A DNA stretch of 64,000 nucleotides from Epithemia pelagica (GCA_946965045.2 OX337233.1:1116001-1180000), one strand, 5' to 3'. Shown: positions 22,418 through 32,439, counted from the first letter of the stretch. Numbers and translations are program-made. Notes: generated by a model not told the origin, from the letters alone.

Positions 22418-23645
22418 TTTCCGATCCGGCTTGCATTCGGAAGAACATCCAAACAAAGCAGGCCAAAAGACCTTTTCAGTTTTCAGCAGAGAGGGGACGA
22501 TCATGTTCCCAAGAAACCAAACAGAGACAAACAAGCAACATACAAGATGCTCTCACAAAAATCAAATCCTTACAAAGAACAACAACTCAACTACAAACCA
22601 AATCATCATCTGCTTCAAAATCTTTCATCATGGGTAACTGTCTTCCATCCACTGCTTCCGCCTCTTTCACTGCTGCCAAACCCAAAGTTTTGGTTCTGGG
22701 TGCGAGTGGCTATGTGGGCAAGGCCACATTGACCAACTTGGTATCGCGTCATGGTGACAAGGTACAATTGTTTGCGGGAGTTCGCGATCCTTCCAAGTTT
22801 GAGTCCATGTCCGGTGTCCAAGTGATCAAGGCCGATATGGGTGCGGACCAGACCAGTCTGGTTTCGACTTTACGTGACTTTGATTGTTTGTTTTTGGTCA
22901 CACCGGGACACGAAAATCGTACCAAACTGACAATCAATGGCATTCATGCCGCCAAGGCTGCTGGAGTCAAGTACACGTTGGTGGTTTCGGTGTTGACAGC
23001 CGATACCAACTCTGTTTTTGGGAACCAAATGGCTCCGATTGAAGATGCTATGAAAACAAGTGGATTGAAAAGCTATGGCATTCTTCGTCTTCCCTTGTTT
23101 ATGGATAATTTTTATGCGGGTGCCCAGTCCATTAAGGAAAGTGGTACCTTATACGATCCACGCAATTCCAACCAAGTGTTTACACCCATTGCCGTCAACG
23201 ATGTTGGCAAGGCATCGGCTGACATATTGGCCAATCCTACCAACCATCATAACAAAACATACAAGCTGGTCATGCCTGGTTTTACACTGCAAGATTTGGC
23301 CAAGGCCTTTTCTACTACATTGAAGAAGGACGTGACAGTGACGACCGTTCCGTATTCGGCAGCCAAGGAAGCCTTTATGGGAATGGGTTTTCCAGAATGG
23401 CAGGTGGATGGTATCTTGGAGTTGTTTCAAATGATTGATAATGGTAGTGCTGTGACCAATGAGACGAAAGATACAAGTGACTTTAGCAAGATTACGGGTG
23501 GTGAACAGCCCATGACCATGTCACAATGGGTACAAGCCAATGCGGCTGGATTTCAATAAACCAATGGAAAAAGGGCGAGGAGGAGAATGTCACATGGTCC
23601 ATGTCACAGTCAAAAGGAATCAAGGAGAGTACAACGAAAGTGTAG
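22418..23645 (+). repeat. Inverted duplication, left arm (NmrA-like gene copy 1 with flanks)
   Basis: This segment matches the reverse complement of about 27583-28814. Similarity starts at CCGATCCGGCTTGCATTCGG in the 5' untranslated region and fades after the stop near CGAAAGTGTA. The right arm has a small ATTCGG duplication in its 5' region. The arms are about 3.9 kb apart. Confidence 0.9.
22630..23559 (+). CDS. NmrA-like/atypical SDR NAD(P)-binding protein, copy 1
   Basis: 309 aa, stop TAA, no intron. Residues 18-32 read KVLVLGASGYVGKAT, the Gly-rich dinucleotide-binding loop of a Rossmann fold. The rest follows the NmrA-like/atypical short-chain dehydrogenase plan: a conserved VIKADMGADQTSLVSTLRD segment, a PG-x-E region, and a substrate half with YDPRNSNQVFTPIAVNDVGKA. 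Family members act as NAD(P)-sensing regulators or as reductases; which applies is not visible. The N-terminus is MGNCLPS. Gly2 with Cys4 is the pattern of N-myristoylation plus palmitoylation, suggesting membrane attachment, which is unusual for this family. It differs from copy 2 at about 11 of 308 aligned residues and has one extra C-terminal Gln. Confidence 0.9.
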   Translation: MGNCLPSTASASFTAAKPKVLVLGASGYVGKATLTNLVSRHGDKVQLFAGVRDPSKFESMSGVQVIKADMGADQTSLVSTLRDFDCLFLVTPGHENRTKLTINGIHAAKAAGVKYTLVVSVLTADTNSVFGNQMAPIEDAMKTSGLKSYGILRLPLFMDNFYAGAQSIKESGTLYDPRNSNQVFTPIAVNDVGKASADILANPTNHHNKTYKLVMPGFTLQDLAKAFSTTLKKDVTVTTVPYSAAKEAFMGMGFPEWQVDGILELFQMIDNGSAVTNETKDTSDFSKITGGEQPMTMSQWVQANAAGFQ

Positions 23646-24642
23646 ATTAGTAAAAAGTGGATATAGACGAGCTGAAAGGCCTGGTTTCATTGATTTCAAA
23701 GATAGCGAGCTCTGGTGGTACGGCACGAGATTGGAACAACCTTCGAACACCGAACCTTTGCATAGTAGGAAGCGAAGTCCTTGGTTTGTGGTGTTGCATT
23801 ATTGTCAATGGGAAAAGAATCCTTCCACATATCAAAAGTCCCGTCCGTACAAAGCCTGCGTGACTTGAGCCGTCCATGATCTCTTCCCTGAACTACTCTA
23901 TACATGGCGATTGTCCGCTATGTCGTATCTATAGAGGGAGGTTGATCTTTGACCTGCCCGCTTTGTCTTTGAGACCGTCTACCTAGATTGATTTCGCTTT
24001 TCCTTTACCTCTCTCCATCTCTATTTTCTCCTACTAGAGTATTTACTGTTGCTAGGAGGAGTAGCTCGCATGCTATGCTCCTTAGCTAGAGACCAAAGGA
24101 AATTGTGTGGAGTACTCGTAGTATACCTCTATTCATAGCTATGTTCTTCTCGCACTCGCGCAACGGACATTCCGACATTCGATCGTGTCTATTTTTCATG
24201 ACAACGATAGTTGGTTGGGCACGCATACCCACAACGGAAAATGGAAGAATCCAAATCCATCCCTTCACAGATTTCAAACAGGGTATCGTTTAGGGAAGAT
24301 ACAGTCCGAGTCATTCCATTCTTCATCTCCCTGTGATTACGAGTATAACAGTGTTGTTTCGTGTTGTTTGGGGGAAACAATTGCCACCAACAATTGATAA
24401 AAAGTCATCCTTTGGTCGAGACACAAAACGGCAACGATTGTCACTATCTTCGTCTTGTTGTTGTTGTTGGCAATCGATTGCTTGCGATTGTCTCTGGTCT
24501 GGTATTCAAAGTTTATCAGCGAGATTGCATCAAGCTCAAGTCCTTATTGTGACGCTCTCCTCTCCCGTTATTCGTGCGTACAAAAACATCAACAAGCATT
24601 CTCCACCGTACCACGCTTCTGGAACGAACAAAGAAGAAGATC
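23646..24642. other. Intergenic between NmrA-like copy 1 and the metalloprotease
   Basis: About 1 kb with no supported gene. The right part, after about 24300, is probably promoter and leader of the metalloprotease. A frame from 24574 is open upstream of the chosen start. No repeat or RNA gene was recognised. Confidence 0.4.
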
Positions 24643-27213
24643 ATGACAGCTCGTCGTACTCCAAGGGCAACCTCCAACCATGGCCGGATCCACCGACTGC
24701 AAATTCTTTTGGTACCGGCTTGGTTGGTTCTGATGGCAGCAACAGGGACACCAACAGCAGCAGCCGCCGCCGCCGCTGCCGCCACCGCAGAAGCAGCAGC
24801 AACCAGTCTCAAGACAAGTAAATCGACAACACGCCCTGTTTCCCACGATCAACCTCGTGTGTTGGTGCATTCAAGTTCGATCGTGTTCGATTCTGTAGCC
24901 TCTCTTATGCCTTCCTCCCACAAGTCACGTAGCAAGGCCGAGAAACAACAAGTCCACCGTCGTGCTTTGAAGAAGGACATGACGCTTCATCAGGACGGTT
25001 CTTCCGCTACAAGCGACAATGAACCACGCGTCCTCAACGAACCAGCAGCTGCTAGTGACACCAATCCAGAGATTTGGCAAAGCCGTTCCGTGGATCAGGA
25101 GTCCAGTACTCATTCATTTCATGCTTCGCCATCTTTGCGAGGGAGCAATCCACATCGTCAGTTGCCACAACGACGCCCTCCACGAACCCAATCCAATCTC
25201 TTTGGTGGTAGTTCGTCGTCGTCGTCCTCTTCCAATGTCTTTGCCACACAGGAACGATGGCATCACCGACGACGACGCTACTACAACAACCGTCGTCGTT
25301 GGTCGGTTCGAAATTGGGTCGCCAATTGGTTTGGACAACCCAATGGCCGCATCTTTGGTCCCTTGGTCGTGGCATCTGGTTCGGCCGCCACCCCGGCACC
25401 GACCCCCTCGACCACCACTCCAGCGCCCTCGACCAACCCGGGAACTACGACACCGGCACCCACTCCCGAACCGAATACGACCCCGGCACCCACACCCGCC
25501 GCCACCACACCCGCACCGACACCGGCGCCCGTGGCCGATACTACCACACCGGAACCAACACCGGCTCCCATCGCCACACCGGCACCGACTCCTGCCGCCG
25601 TGGAAACAACGCCCGAACCCACGCCCGAACCAAATACGACCCCGGCACCCACACCCGCCGCCACCACACCCGCACCGACACCGGCGCCCGTGGCCGATAC
25701 TACCACACCGGAACCAACACCGGCTCCCATCGCCACACCGGCACCGACTCCTGCCGCCGTGGAAACAACGCCCGAACCCACGCCGGAACCGACACTGGAA
25801 CCCACTCCAGCCTCGGTGGAGCCGCAAGGCTTTAATATTGTGACACGCAATGTGCGAGCTGGTGAGCAAGATGCCGTCATACAGTTTGATAGTCTGGTCG
25901 AAGCGGCGGCCCGACGATGGGAACAAGTCATTGTGGGAGACTTGTCAGACTATAATCCCGGGGACTTTCCGGGCATTACTGATTTGTTTGATGGAAGCTT
26001 TGAGGGAGTTGGCCCCGTCAATGAAGTTGTCGACGACATTTTGATTGGATACGAATTTACCACCGTCGATGGACCAAACCAAGTCTTGGGATTTGCGCGA
26101 CCGACCTTTGCTGTGTCACGAAACGGTTCACCAGCTCCCTTGCCCTTTGCGGGAGCCATGACGTTTGACATTGACGATTTTCAAAATAGCAATGATGAGG
26201 AGCAATTGCTGACGATCATCATTCACGAAATGGGACATGCGCTTGGCATTGGTTCCTTGTGGTCCAGTCGATGCGGAGAAGATTGCTCCGAACAAAACCA
26301 GGATTATGAGTGCACCTTCGCACAAGAACAATTTCAAGAAATCTTCGGTACTGACCAAACACTCCAAATGAGTCTAGACGAAACCGCTAGCGGAGACGTT
26401 GCCTGTGGACATTGGAAAGAAGACCAATTCGAAGATTTGTGGTGGGAAGATGTCATGACGCCAGGATACAGTCCGGGGAAAGAAATTATTCTCAGTACGA
26501 TAACCGTGGGCGCCATGGCAGACTTTGGATATACAGTCAATTATGCGGGAGCCGATCCCATACCACCCAATCCAAACTCATTCTCATTCGACGCCGGTCC
26601 GTCGTCTTATTTGTCGTCCAATACAAGTGACCACTTTCTTCAATCGGATCCGATTGATATCATCCATGAACCACCAACGAGTATACCAGACACAAACGAA
26701 GCAGACCAAGTATTCGACGATGGAACCAATGAAGAAGACGACTCTCCTGGTTCAGAGACGGAAGTCTCTCCGACTATTCCAGGAGAGCAAACTGACAATG
26801 AAGAGCTACCAAATTCATCCAAGAACGAAGGAACGTCCGAAATAAAGCACAACACTATAGCTACAGAAGAAAATCAGACTCCAGAACAGGAAAAGGAGGC
26901 ACCACTGGAACAGCCAAAAGAGGAACCACCAGAGGACACGCAGGCAGAATCAACCGGCGACGACCAAGACGACTCTGAACGATCGTGGTGGCAAAACTGG
27001 CAACTAGCATTCGTAGCAATCGCTGTTCTTGCCTTTGCATCCATGGGTTGGGTTGCCATTACGGGACACTTTTCACCTCATACAAGAGTTTCGAATCCGG
27101 CCCACGCAGCCGTGAAACAGAGTGGTCCACCACCATACCTCCGACAAGCCAGTGTCTCTCAGCCTCACCACGATACAATGACTATAGACTCTGAGGATTC
27201 TCGACAAGTCTAA
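24643..27213 (+). CDS. Membrane-anchored zinc metalloprotease (metzincin, leishmanolysin-like) with PT-rich stalk
   Basis: The ATG at 24643 is preferred over the in-frame ATG at 24574 because it puts a basic n-region directly before the hydrophobic segment LQILLVPAWLVLMAA, a signal peptide or anchor. Next come a low-complexity and Arg-rich region, a stalk of TPAPTP/PEPTP repeats (25380-25820, likely O-glycosylated), and the protease. The zinc site HEMGHALGIG is at about residue 528; downstream CGHWKEDQ and EDVMTPGY, followed by an LSTITVGAMADFGY segment, fit the conserved C-terminal part of leishmanolysin-type (M8-like) domains. The tail is acidic, Pro/Glu-rich, then a transmembrane helix at WQLAFVAIAVLAFASMGWVAI and a short cytoplasmic end. 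This predicts a cell-surface or secreted peptidase on a rigid stalk. It sits between the arms of the NmrA-like inverted duplication. Substrate is unknown. Confidence 0.85.
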   Translation: MTARRTPRATSNHGRIHRLQILLVPAWLVLMAATGTPTAAAAAAAAATAEAAATSLKTSKSTTRPVSHDQPRVLVHSSSIVFDSVASLMPSSHKSRSKAEKQQVHRRALKKDMTLHQDGSSATSDNEPRVLNEPAAASDTNPEIWQSRSVDQESSTHSFHASPSLRGSNPHRQLPQRRPPRTQSNLFGGSSSSSSSSNVFATQERWHHRRRRYYNNRRRWSVRNWVANWFGQPNGRIFGPLVVASGSAATPAPTPSTTTPAPSTNPGTTTPAPTPEPNTTPAPTPAATTPAPTPAPVADTTTPEPTPAPIATPAPTPAAVETTPEPTPEPNTTPAPTPAATTPAPTPAPVADTTTPEPTPAPIATPAPTPAAVETTPEPTPEPTLEPTPASVEPQGFNIVTRNVRAGEQDAVIQFDSLVEAAARRWEQVIVGDLSDYNPGDFPGITDLFDGSFEGVGPVNEVVDDILIGYEFTTVDGPNQVLGFARPTFAVSRNGSPAPLPFAGAMTFDIDDFQNSNDEEQLLTIIIHEMGHALGIGSLWSSRCGEDCSEQNQDYECTFAQEQFQEIFGTDQTLQMSLDETASGDVACGHWKEDQFEDLWWEDVMTPGYSPGKEIILSTITVGAMADFGYTVNYAGADPIPPNPNSFSFDAGPSSYLSSNTSDHFLQSDPIDIIHEPPTSIPDTNEADQVFDDGTNEEDDSPGSETEVSPTIPGEQTDNEELPNSSKNEGTSEIKHNTIATEENQTPEQEKEAPLEQPKEEPPEDTQAESTGDDQDDSERSWWQNWQLAFVAIAVLAFASMGWVAITGHFSPHTRVSNPAHAAVKQSGPPPYLRQASVSQPHHDTMTIDSEDSRQV
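25474..25791 (+). repeat. Two tandem 159-bp units in the metalloprotease stalk
   Basis: A 53-codon unit beginning NTTPAPTPAATTPAP occurs at 25474-25632 and again at 25633-25791. The two are identical at DNA level except near the last codons of the unit. The unit itself is built of shorter TPAPTP/TPEPTP motifs. The near-identity implies recent duplication or active length variation. Confidence 0.93.
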
Positions 27214-27582
27214 GAATCGATGCCATTGTGACACATCGGGTACCTAACATTCGCTATCTAGCTCTAGCGTGGTGCTGGATCTGTGCATCTACGAATAAGG
27301 TACCTCGCGTCGGTAACTGCGGTTCGGACGGTTGACTGAAAAGTCATTTCTCTATCCCTGCTCCACAAAATCCGACCATGAAGAAAACTTCAGTTTCGGA
27401 CATCTTTCGCAAAAAGCAAATATGGCTTCGCTTCAATGCAGGAGGATGGTTGTGTCTCGTTAGTTTCTTCCACCCTTGTGTTGTTCACATAGGGTATATA
27501 TTTCATCTTCACCTGTCTGAGACATGTTGTGGTTAAATTTCATTACTATATCGATAACACTTTGCTTCTTTTACTTATATAC
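27214..27582. other. Intergenic between convergent metalloprotease and NmrA-like copy 2
   Basis: About 370 bp that must hold the 3' ends of both genes. AT-rich in its right half. No gene, RNA or repeat was recognised. Confidence 0.4.
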
Positions 27583-28814
27583 ACTTTCGATGAGCTATCC
27601 TTGATTTCTTTTTACTGTTATGGAGCATGTGGCATTCTCCTCCTTGGCTTTTTTCCGGTGGCTTATTAAAATCCAGCCGCATTGGCTTGTACCCATTGTG
27701 ACATGGTCATGGGCTGTTCACCACCCGTAATCTTGCTAAAGTCACTTGTATCTTTCGTCTCATTGGTCACAGCACTACCATTATCAATCATTTGAAACAA
27801 CTCCAATATACCATCCACCTGCCATTCCGGAAAACCCATTCCCATAAAGGCTTCCTTGGCTGCCGAATAAGGAACTGTCGTCACTGTCACGTCCTTCTTC
27901 AATGAAGTAGTAAACGCCTTTGCCAAATCTTGCAGTGTAAAACCAGGCATGACCAGCTTGTATGTTTTGTTATCATGTTTGGTAGGATTGGCCAATATGT
28001 CAGCCGATGCCTTGCCAACATCATTGACGGCAATGGGTGTAAACACTTGATTGGAATTGCGTGGATCGTAAAACGTACCACTTTCCTTGATGGACTGGGC
28101 ACCCGCATGAAAATTGTCCATAAACAAGGGAAGACGAAGAATGCCATAGCTTTTCAATCCACTTGTTTTCATAGCATCTTCAATCGGAGCCATTTGGTTC
28201 CCAAAAATAGAGTTGGTATCGGCTGTCAACACCGAAACCACCAACGTGTACTTGACCCCAGCAGCCTTGGCAGCATGAATGCCATTGATTGTTAGTTTGG
28301 TACGATTTTCGTGTCCCGGTGTGACCAAGTACACACAATCAAAGTCACGTAGAGTCGACACGAGACTGGTCTGGTCCGCACCCATATCGGCCTTGATCAC
28401 TTGGACACCGGACATGGATTCAAACTTGGAAGGATCGCGAACTCCCGCAGACACTTGTACCTTGTCACCATGACGCGATACCAAGTTGGTCAATGTGGCC
28501 TTGCCCACATAGCCACTCGCACCCAGAACCAAAACTTTGGGTTTGGCAGCAGTGAAAGAGGCGGAAGCAGTGGATGGAAGACAGTTACCCATGATGAAAG
28601 ATTTTGAAGCAGATGATGATTTGGTTTGTAGTTGAGTTGTTGTTGTTCTTTGTAAGGATTTGATTTTTGTGAGAGCATCTTGTATGTTGCTTGTTTGTCT
28701 CTGTTTGGTTTCTTGGGAACATGATCGTCCCCTCTCTGCTGAAAACTGAAAAGGTCTTTTGGCTTGCTTCGTTTGGATGTTCTTCCGAATTCCGAATGCA
28801 AGCCGGATCGGAAA
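27583..28814 (-). repeat. Inverted duplication, right arm (NmrA-like gene copy 2 with flanks)
   Basis: Reverse-complement match to 22418-23645, covering the 5' untranslated region, the whole gene and about 75 bp past the stop. The 3' flank is more diverged than the coding part. Confidence 0.9.
27666..28592 (-). CDS. NmrA-like/atypical SDR NAD(P)-binding protein, copy 2
   Basis: 308 aa on the minus strand. It has the same MGNCLPS N-terminus and LGASGYVGKAT nucleotide-binding loop as copy 1, so the same fold and probable membrane attachment. Replacements against copy 1 are scattered and mostly conservative (for example F/S, Y/H, L/F, N/K, H/D pairs), consistent with both copies being under constraint. 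At the end, GGA TTT CAA TAA of copy 1 is GGA TTT TAA TAA here. One C-to-T change has turned the last codon into a second stop and shortened the protein by one residue. The long conserved 5' flank suggests both copies kept their promoter-proximal sequence. Confidence 0.9.
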   Translation of the reverse strand: MGNCLPSTASASFTAAKPKVLVLGASGYVGKATLTNLVSRHGDKVQVSAGVRDPSKFESMSGVQVIKADMGADQTSLVSTLRDFDCVYLVTPGHENRTKLTINGIHAAKAAGVKYTLVVSVLTADTNSIFGNQMAPIEDAMKTSGLKSYGILRLPLFMDNFHAGAQSIKESGTFYDPRNSNQVFTPIAVNDVGKASADILANPTKHDNKTYKLVMPGFTLQDLAKAFTTSLKKDVTVTTVPYSAAKEAFMGMGFPEWQVDGILELFQMIDNGSAVTNETKDTSDFSKITGGEQPMTMSQWVQANAAGF

Positions 28815-29229
28815 TGGCTTCCGAGGATTCGTGGTCGCGTTTTGGACGCACGGAAAACTACTTAATCGTGATTGAAGGAATGCGGGACTTAACTACCTGT
28901 CTCGAGGATCAAAGGTTCTTGTCCCATCTTAGTTCGTCTCGTTGGATCATGATCAGTCGTCTCGAAAACTCATCTTCTGAATTCATCACACTGTTTTTAA
29001 AGAATCAATGTTTTTTTGGTCGTGGCACATGCGATAGTGGCTTGCGACTGCGAATGTTAAATCATAGGTGAACGCCCGACGAAGTAGTATGGGAGATCTA
29101 GGTAGACCATGAAATGGCAATGTTGGTCTCAGTCACGTCTTGGAAGTGCTTCTACCTGACGGAAGCATTCGAAGAGCTATCCTCGTTGTTCTCGTTCTCT
29201 TGCGTTTGAACCTCATTCGTGTCGTATCG
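28815..29229. other. Intergenic beyond the duplication boundary
   Basis: About 415 bp. Holds the distal promoter of NmrA-like copy 2 and the 3' end of the flavin-reductase-like gene. No supported gene or repeat. Confidence 0.4.
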
Positions 29230-30063
29230 TTACAATATTCCAGCCTTGCGCAAGGCTCCGGTATACAAGACATTGGTTTCATCCCACGATTGCGGCTCGT
29301 CGTCCTGTCCCACCAAATCTATTTCTTGAGTTGCAGCATTCCAGGTACCAACTCCCACGACATTGCACAACAAGACAACATGATCGTGAGCTTCCAAGGA
29401 ATACTCGGATGGATTGTTGGAACACAATTGCAAATGCAAGTACGTGGCACATTCCGGCAAGAGATGAAAGTCGGTATACGGGAGGACCCACAAATCATCG
29501 CCATGGCCTTGGTCGCCATGACTACTTTCCGATGCGTGGTGACCGGCCTTCCAAAAGGAGGTACCAAAGGAGGAGGATTCGGGCGCCGTCGTCGTCGTCG
29601 ATAGGGGTGACGGACAGGAAATCCAGGGCATGCCAGCTTGTTCACACTGAGAAGATTTGGAATAGGTGGTGTCGTATCCGGAATGTTTGCCCAAAATTGG
29701 AACCAGTGGTGCATGTTGTGGGCGCAACAATTGCAAGACGCCTTGTTGACAATGTTGAAAATAATCCTTGGTGCGAGTGCCATGATACAAGGATACCATA
29801 AACCGCTTGTAAGGAGAGGCAGACACGGACACTGGAGTGGCAAAGGTCATTATATTCATGGCTGTGGACAAGCCCTCTTCCAATGGTTCGGCGGGTGTGG
29901 CCAAGGACCATACAGCGGCGGACAAGGAGGGTGGAGGGGGAATCAATGGAGACTTGGGGGGTTGCCCTCCTCCAGTGTGCTGCTGGGGATTGCTAATCAT
30001 CATGAGAGAGTTTCCTGACAAAGGACAGGCTCCAAACACCGTGGCAACCAACCAAACCCTCAT
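29230..30063 (-). CDS. Flavin-reductase-like FMN-binding protein with N-terminal targeting sequence
   Basis: 277 aa, stop TAA, no intron. The first 20 residues (MRVWLVATVFGACPLSGNS) look like a signal or plastid-targeting presequence. Residues of about 65-135 read STAMNIMTFATPVSVSASP, then MVSLYHGTRTKDYFQHC, then LVPILGKHSGYD, which resembles, from memory, the flavin reductase-like split-barrel domain that binds FMN. The C-terminal half carries WVLPYTDFHLLPECATYLHLQL and a GVGTWNAATQ segment, as in the plant and algal branch of the family. The predicted role is an FMN-dependent oxidoreductase, perhaps in the plastid; electron donor and acceptor are unknown. It is divergent from the ATPase-like gene on the plus strand, sharing an upstream region of about 230 bp. 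Confidence 0.75.
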   Translation of the reverse strand: MRVWLVATVFGACPLSGNSLMMISNPQQHTGGGQPPKSPLIPPPPSLSAAVWSLATPAEPLEEGLSTAMNIMTFATPVSVSASPYKRFMVSLYHGTRTKDYFQHCQQGVLQLLRPQHAPLVPILGKHSGYDTTYSKSSQCEQAGMPWISCPSPLSTTTTAPESSSFGTSFWKAGHHASESSHGDQGHGDDLWVLPYTDFHLLPECATYLHLQLCSNNPSEYSLEAHDHVVLLCNVVGVGTWNAATQEIDLVGQDDEPQSWDETNVLYTGALRKAGIL

Positions 30064-30296
30064 TTCCGTTGTTCTTTTATCTATTTCTTGCGTCTTTTGT
30101 ACTGGTTTTCGGTTGTCGCAATGGTCTCGGCACCGGCATGAAAGAAAAGAAAAATGGATTTCGGCATGTAGGGATCGGATCGTATCCAGTCCCTTTTATG
30201 ACGTCATTCTCGGGGGCAACCCTCCAATCGTCCCCTTTTTTAAAAGAAGTGAAACGTCCAAACGAGGGGACGGCGGAGCGTCGGCGGAAGTGGAAA
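30064..30296. promoter_or_regulatory. Shared upstream region of two divergent genes
   Basis: Only 233 bp separate the start of the flavin-reductase-like gene (minus) from the preferred start of the ATPase-like gene (plus). If the upstream ATG at 30069 is used for the latter, the gap is 5 bp. No specific promoter element was identified. Confidence 0.4.
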
Positions 30297-31355
30297 ATGA
30301 CGACAACGACCTCCACCAAGACGGGTATCTTCCATTCCGCTTCTTCGTCTTCTCCTCGTCGTCGTTCTACCACTCCTTTTCATCCTTCGCGCCATTCGTC
30401 TCTTGCTACCAACGAGAATCGAAATTCCACGAGAACGGAACCTCTGTATCCATCATCAGCCAAAACAACGACATCTACGTTCCAAATGATCTTGTCTCCG
30501 GCACAACGCAATCTCATTGAACGGTTGGAAACCAATCCAGACACGGGTTTGTCTACAGACCAAGTCACGGCTCGAAGGGAAGAAACGGGAACGTTTAATG
30601 TGGTGAAACCACCTATTGATTGCCCTCCCACCGTCTGTTGTTTGTTGCCCTGCATCAAACATATTCCTAGTATGAAAGCCTTTCGGGCCTTGCAGCCCGA
30701 CGAAGCCGAAGTGATGCGGAATGGGGCATGGATTCGATACGATGTCACGAGTTTGGTGGTGGGAGATATCATTCGATTGGAAGAAGGGGACATGGTACCG
30801 GCGGATTGTGTCGTGTTGGATTTGACGACACCCCTGCAGTCCAACCAGGAATTGTTGGTGGATGTACGAGGGATTACGGCCGAAGAAAAACCACGGAGTG
30901 CCAAACGAATTCCACGACAAGCAAACAAATCTGAGCAAGAACAAACAAACGAAGCAACCTATGCGGTACAGCCAGTACAATTGTATTGGGGCGGAACCGT
31001 CGTACAAGGTGGATGCATTGCTGTGGTAAGTTATTTTGTGATGATGACTATCTTGATGAGATGACGATAGAGTTGATTGCATCGTTTCGTTCTTTTCTCG
31101 AGTACACAGTGGCGAGATGACTCAAATGGCGTCTTGATTTCTCCTTTTGTTCATTGCCAGGTTACGGCCATTGGATGCAATTGCTACATTTCCACATTGA
31201 TTGCCAGTGGAAAATTCCCTCCCCCTCCCAATGTCATGCACGAATTGGCCGACACGGAACCCAATGACAATGACGACAACGACGAGGATGCTGCCGGTGT
31301 GTCCTTGGTACAAGCCCAACGACGAGAGGAACCCATGCTACGAGAACCCGTGTAA
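30297..31355 (+). CDS. Stand-alone P-type ATPase N-terminal/actuator-like protein, two exons
   Basis: Exon 1 (30297-31025) joins exon 2 (31161-31355, stop TAA) in phase 0, giving about 307 aa; an in-frame ATG at 30069 would add 76. The start at 30297 is preferred because the upstream part is a hydrophobic and Lys-rich leader without conservation clues. The body begins LIERLETNPDTGLSTDQVTARREETG, as in the cation-ATPase N-terminal domain. VTSLVVGDIIRLEEGDMVPADCVVLD is the hallmark actuator segment, and YWGGTVVQGGCIAVVTAIG follows where ATPases have G-T-x-V-x-x-G. At the TGES loop the sequence reads ITAEEKP, so the Glu may remain but Gly is replaced. There is no DKTG phosphorylation site, no nucleotide domain and no transmembrane segment. 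The acidic tail (NDNDDNDED) ends the protein. It cannot pump ions; a regulatory or decoy role is inference. Confidence 0.78.
31026..31160 (+). other. Intron of the ATPase-like gene
   Basis: 135 nt, GTAAGT...CATTGCCAG, phase 0 (GTG | GTT). It contains an in-frame TGA that would otherwise end the protein at 31064. Splicing restores the conserved VVTAIG segment, which supports the call. Confidence 0.88.
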
Positions 31356-32439
31356 AACGAAGAGGAGGTTGGAACTCCTGTAGCTGTTTAGAGTTGGCTG
31401 TGGTGGTGTGATGATGGAGCGCCGTGGTCGCAACGGGTTTTACACAGTACGCAGACTGAGGCAAAATCCATTCAAGACGCAACGCACACACCTCTCTTTA
31501 TAGATTTCGATTTTGTCTCATTCCTATCATGTCATGTTTGACCGCGGTGCACGTTCGTTCCCAACTGGTGCGTGGACGCGATGCAGATTGTGACGAGGGA
31601 TTCTCCGCAATTCCGTCTCCGCTGTCTGTATGCCAGGATTGTTGAGACGATAAACCCCAGTCTCCAGCGTACGAGCAAGCGATTGTCAGACGCTTTGTTT
31701 GTGCGCAACAAGTCTTGACTACCTTGGTGTTGTTTGTCTGTTCCTCCACGTTCGTGGTGATGACCAAAACGTTCGAATCACCTCCCCCACTGCAGCATCT
31801 TTACGATGAGCCATTGATATCACGATCACACTCAAGAAGTTGTGTGCTATGTGGGATGCGGGAGAGGCTATTGAGAGAAAGGCGGAGTTCGTTCTCGTCT
31901 TTTCACTTTCTTGATATACTGGAGGCTGAGAGCTGAGAGCCACAAACGGAATCTACATTCTACATTGTTATTTTTTTCGTAGAGCTACTCCTATGTTGTC
32001 GTCATTCGTCATTCATGATCTACTACACTGCTATCACACGAAACACGAAACGGACACGCCACCACAACTGCGATGGTCCCTTCTGTTCTCTTTGCGGGAA
32101 ACTGCAAACTGCTGAGATCCTCAGTCATCAGGCACATGCAATAGGCATATCCTGTATCCTGACAAAGAAGAAAAAAGAAAAACTCAAAACTCACTGGGCA
32201 AGACTGCGCCGACATAAGACATAGACATCATACATTATCCATCATCATTCATCATACTCATTCATCATACTCATTGAGACTACGAACGGGCGACATAATA
32301 TTATGGCAATTATGACGTCCGGATTATGTGGGAGATAAGAGATAATAATATTATGAATCTTATAGTATGTCTGCTCCTTACAATGAGGAGTGGAGAAATC
32401 GCAATAAGCCCAATAAACTCCCTGATCCTAGCTTAGAGC
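31356..32439. other. Intergenic, AT- and CATCAT-rich
   Basis: About 1.08 kb left of the MITE. Short frames on both strands have no support. At 32220-32275 there is a CATCATTCATCATACTCATT-type simple repeat, and at 32290-32360 an AT-rich stretch with ATAATATTATG repeated. Confidence 0.4.

Noticed and set aside
25114-25931. Long minus-strand Gly/Arg-rich frames opposite the metalloprotease stalk
   Set aside because: They mirror the GC-rich TPAPTP repeat and contain no domain; the plus-strand protease frame explains the region.
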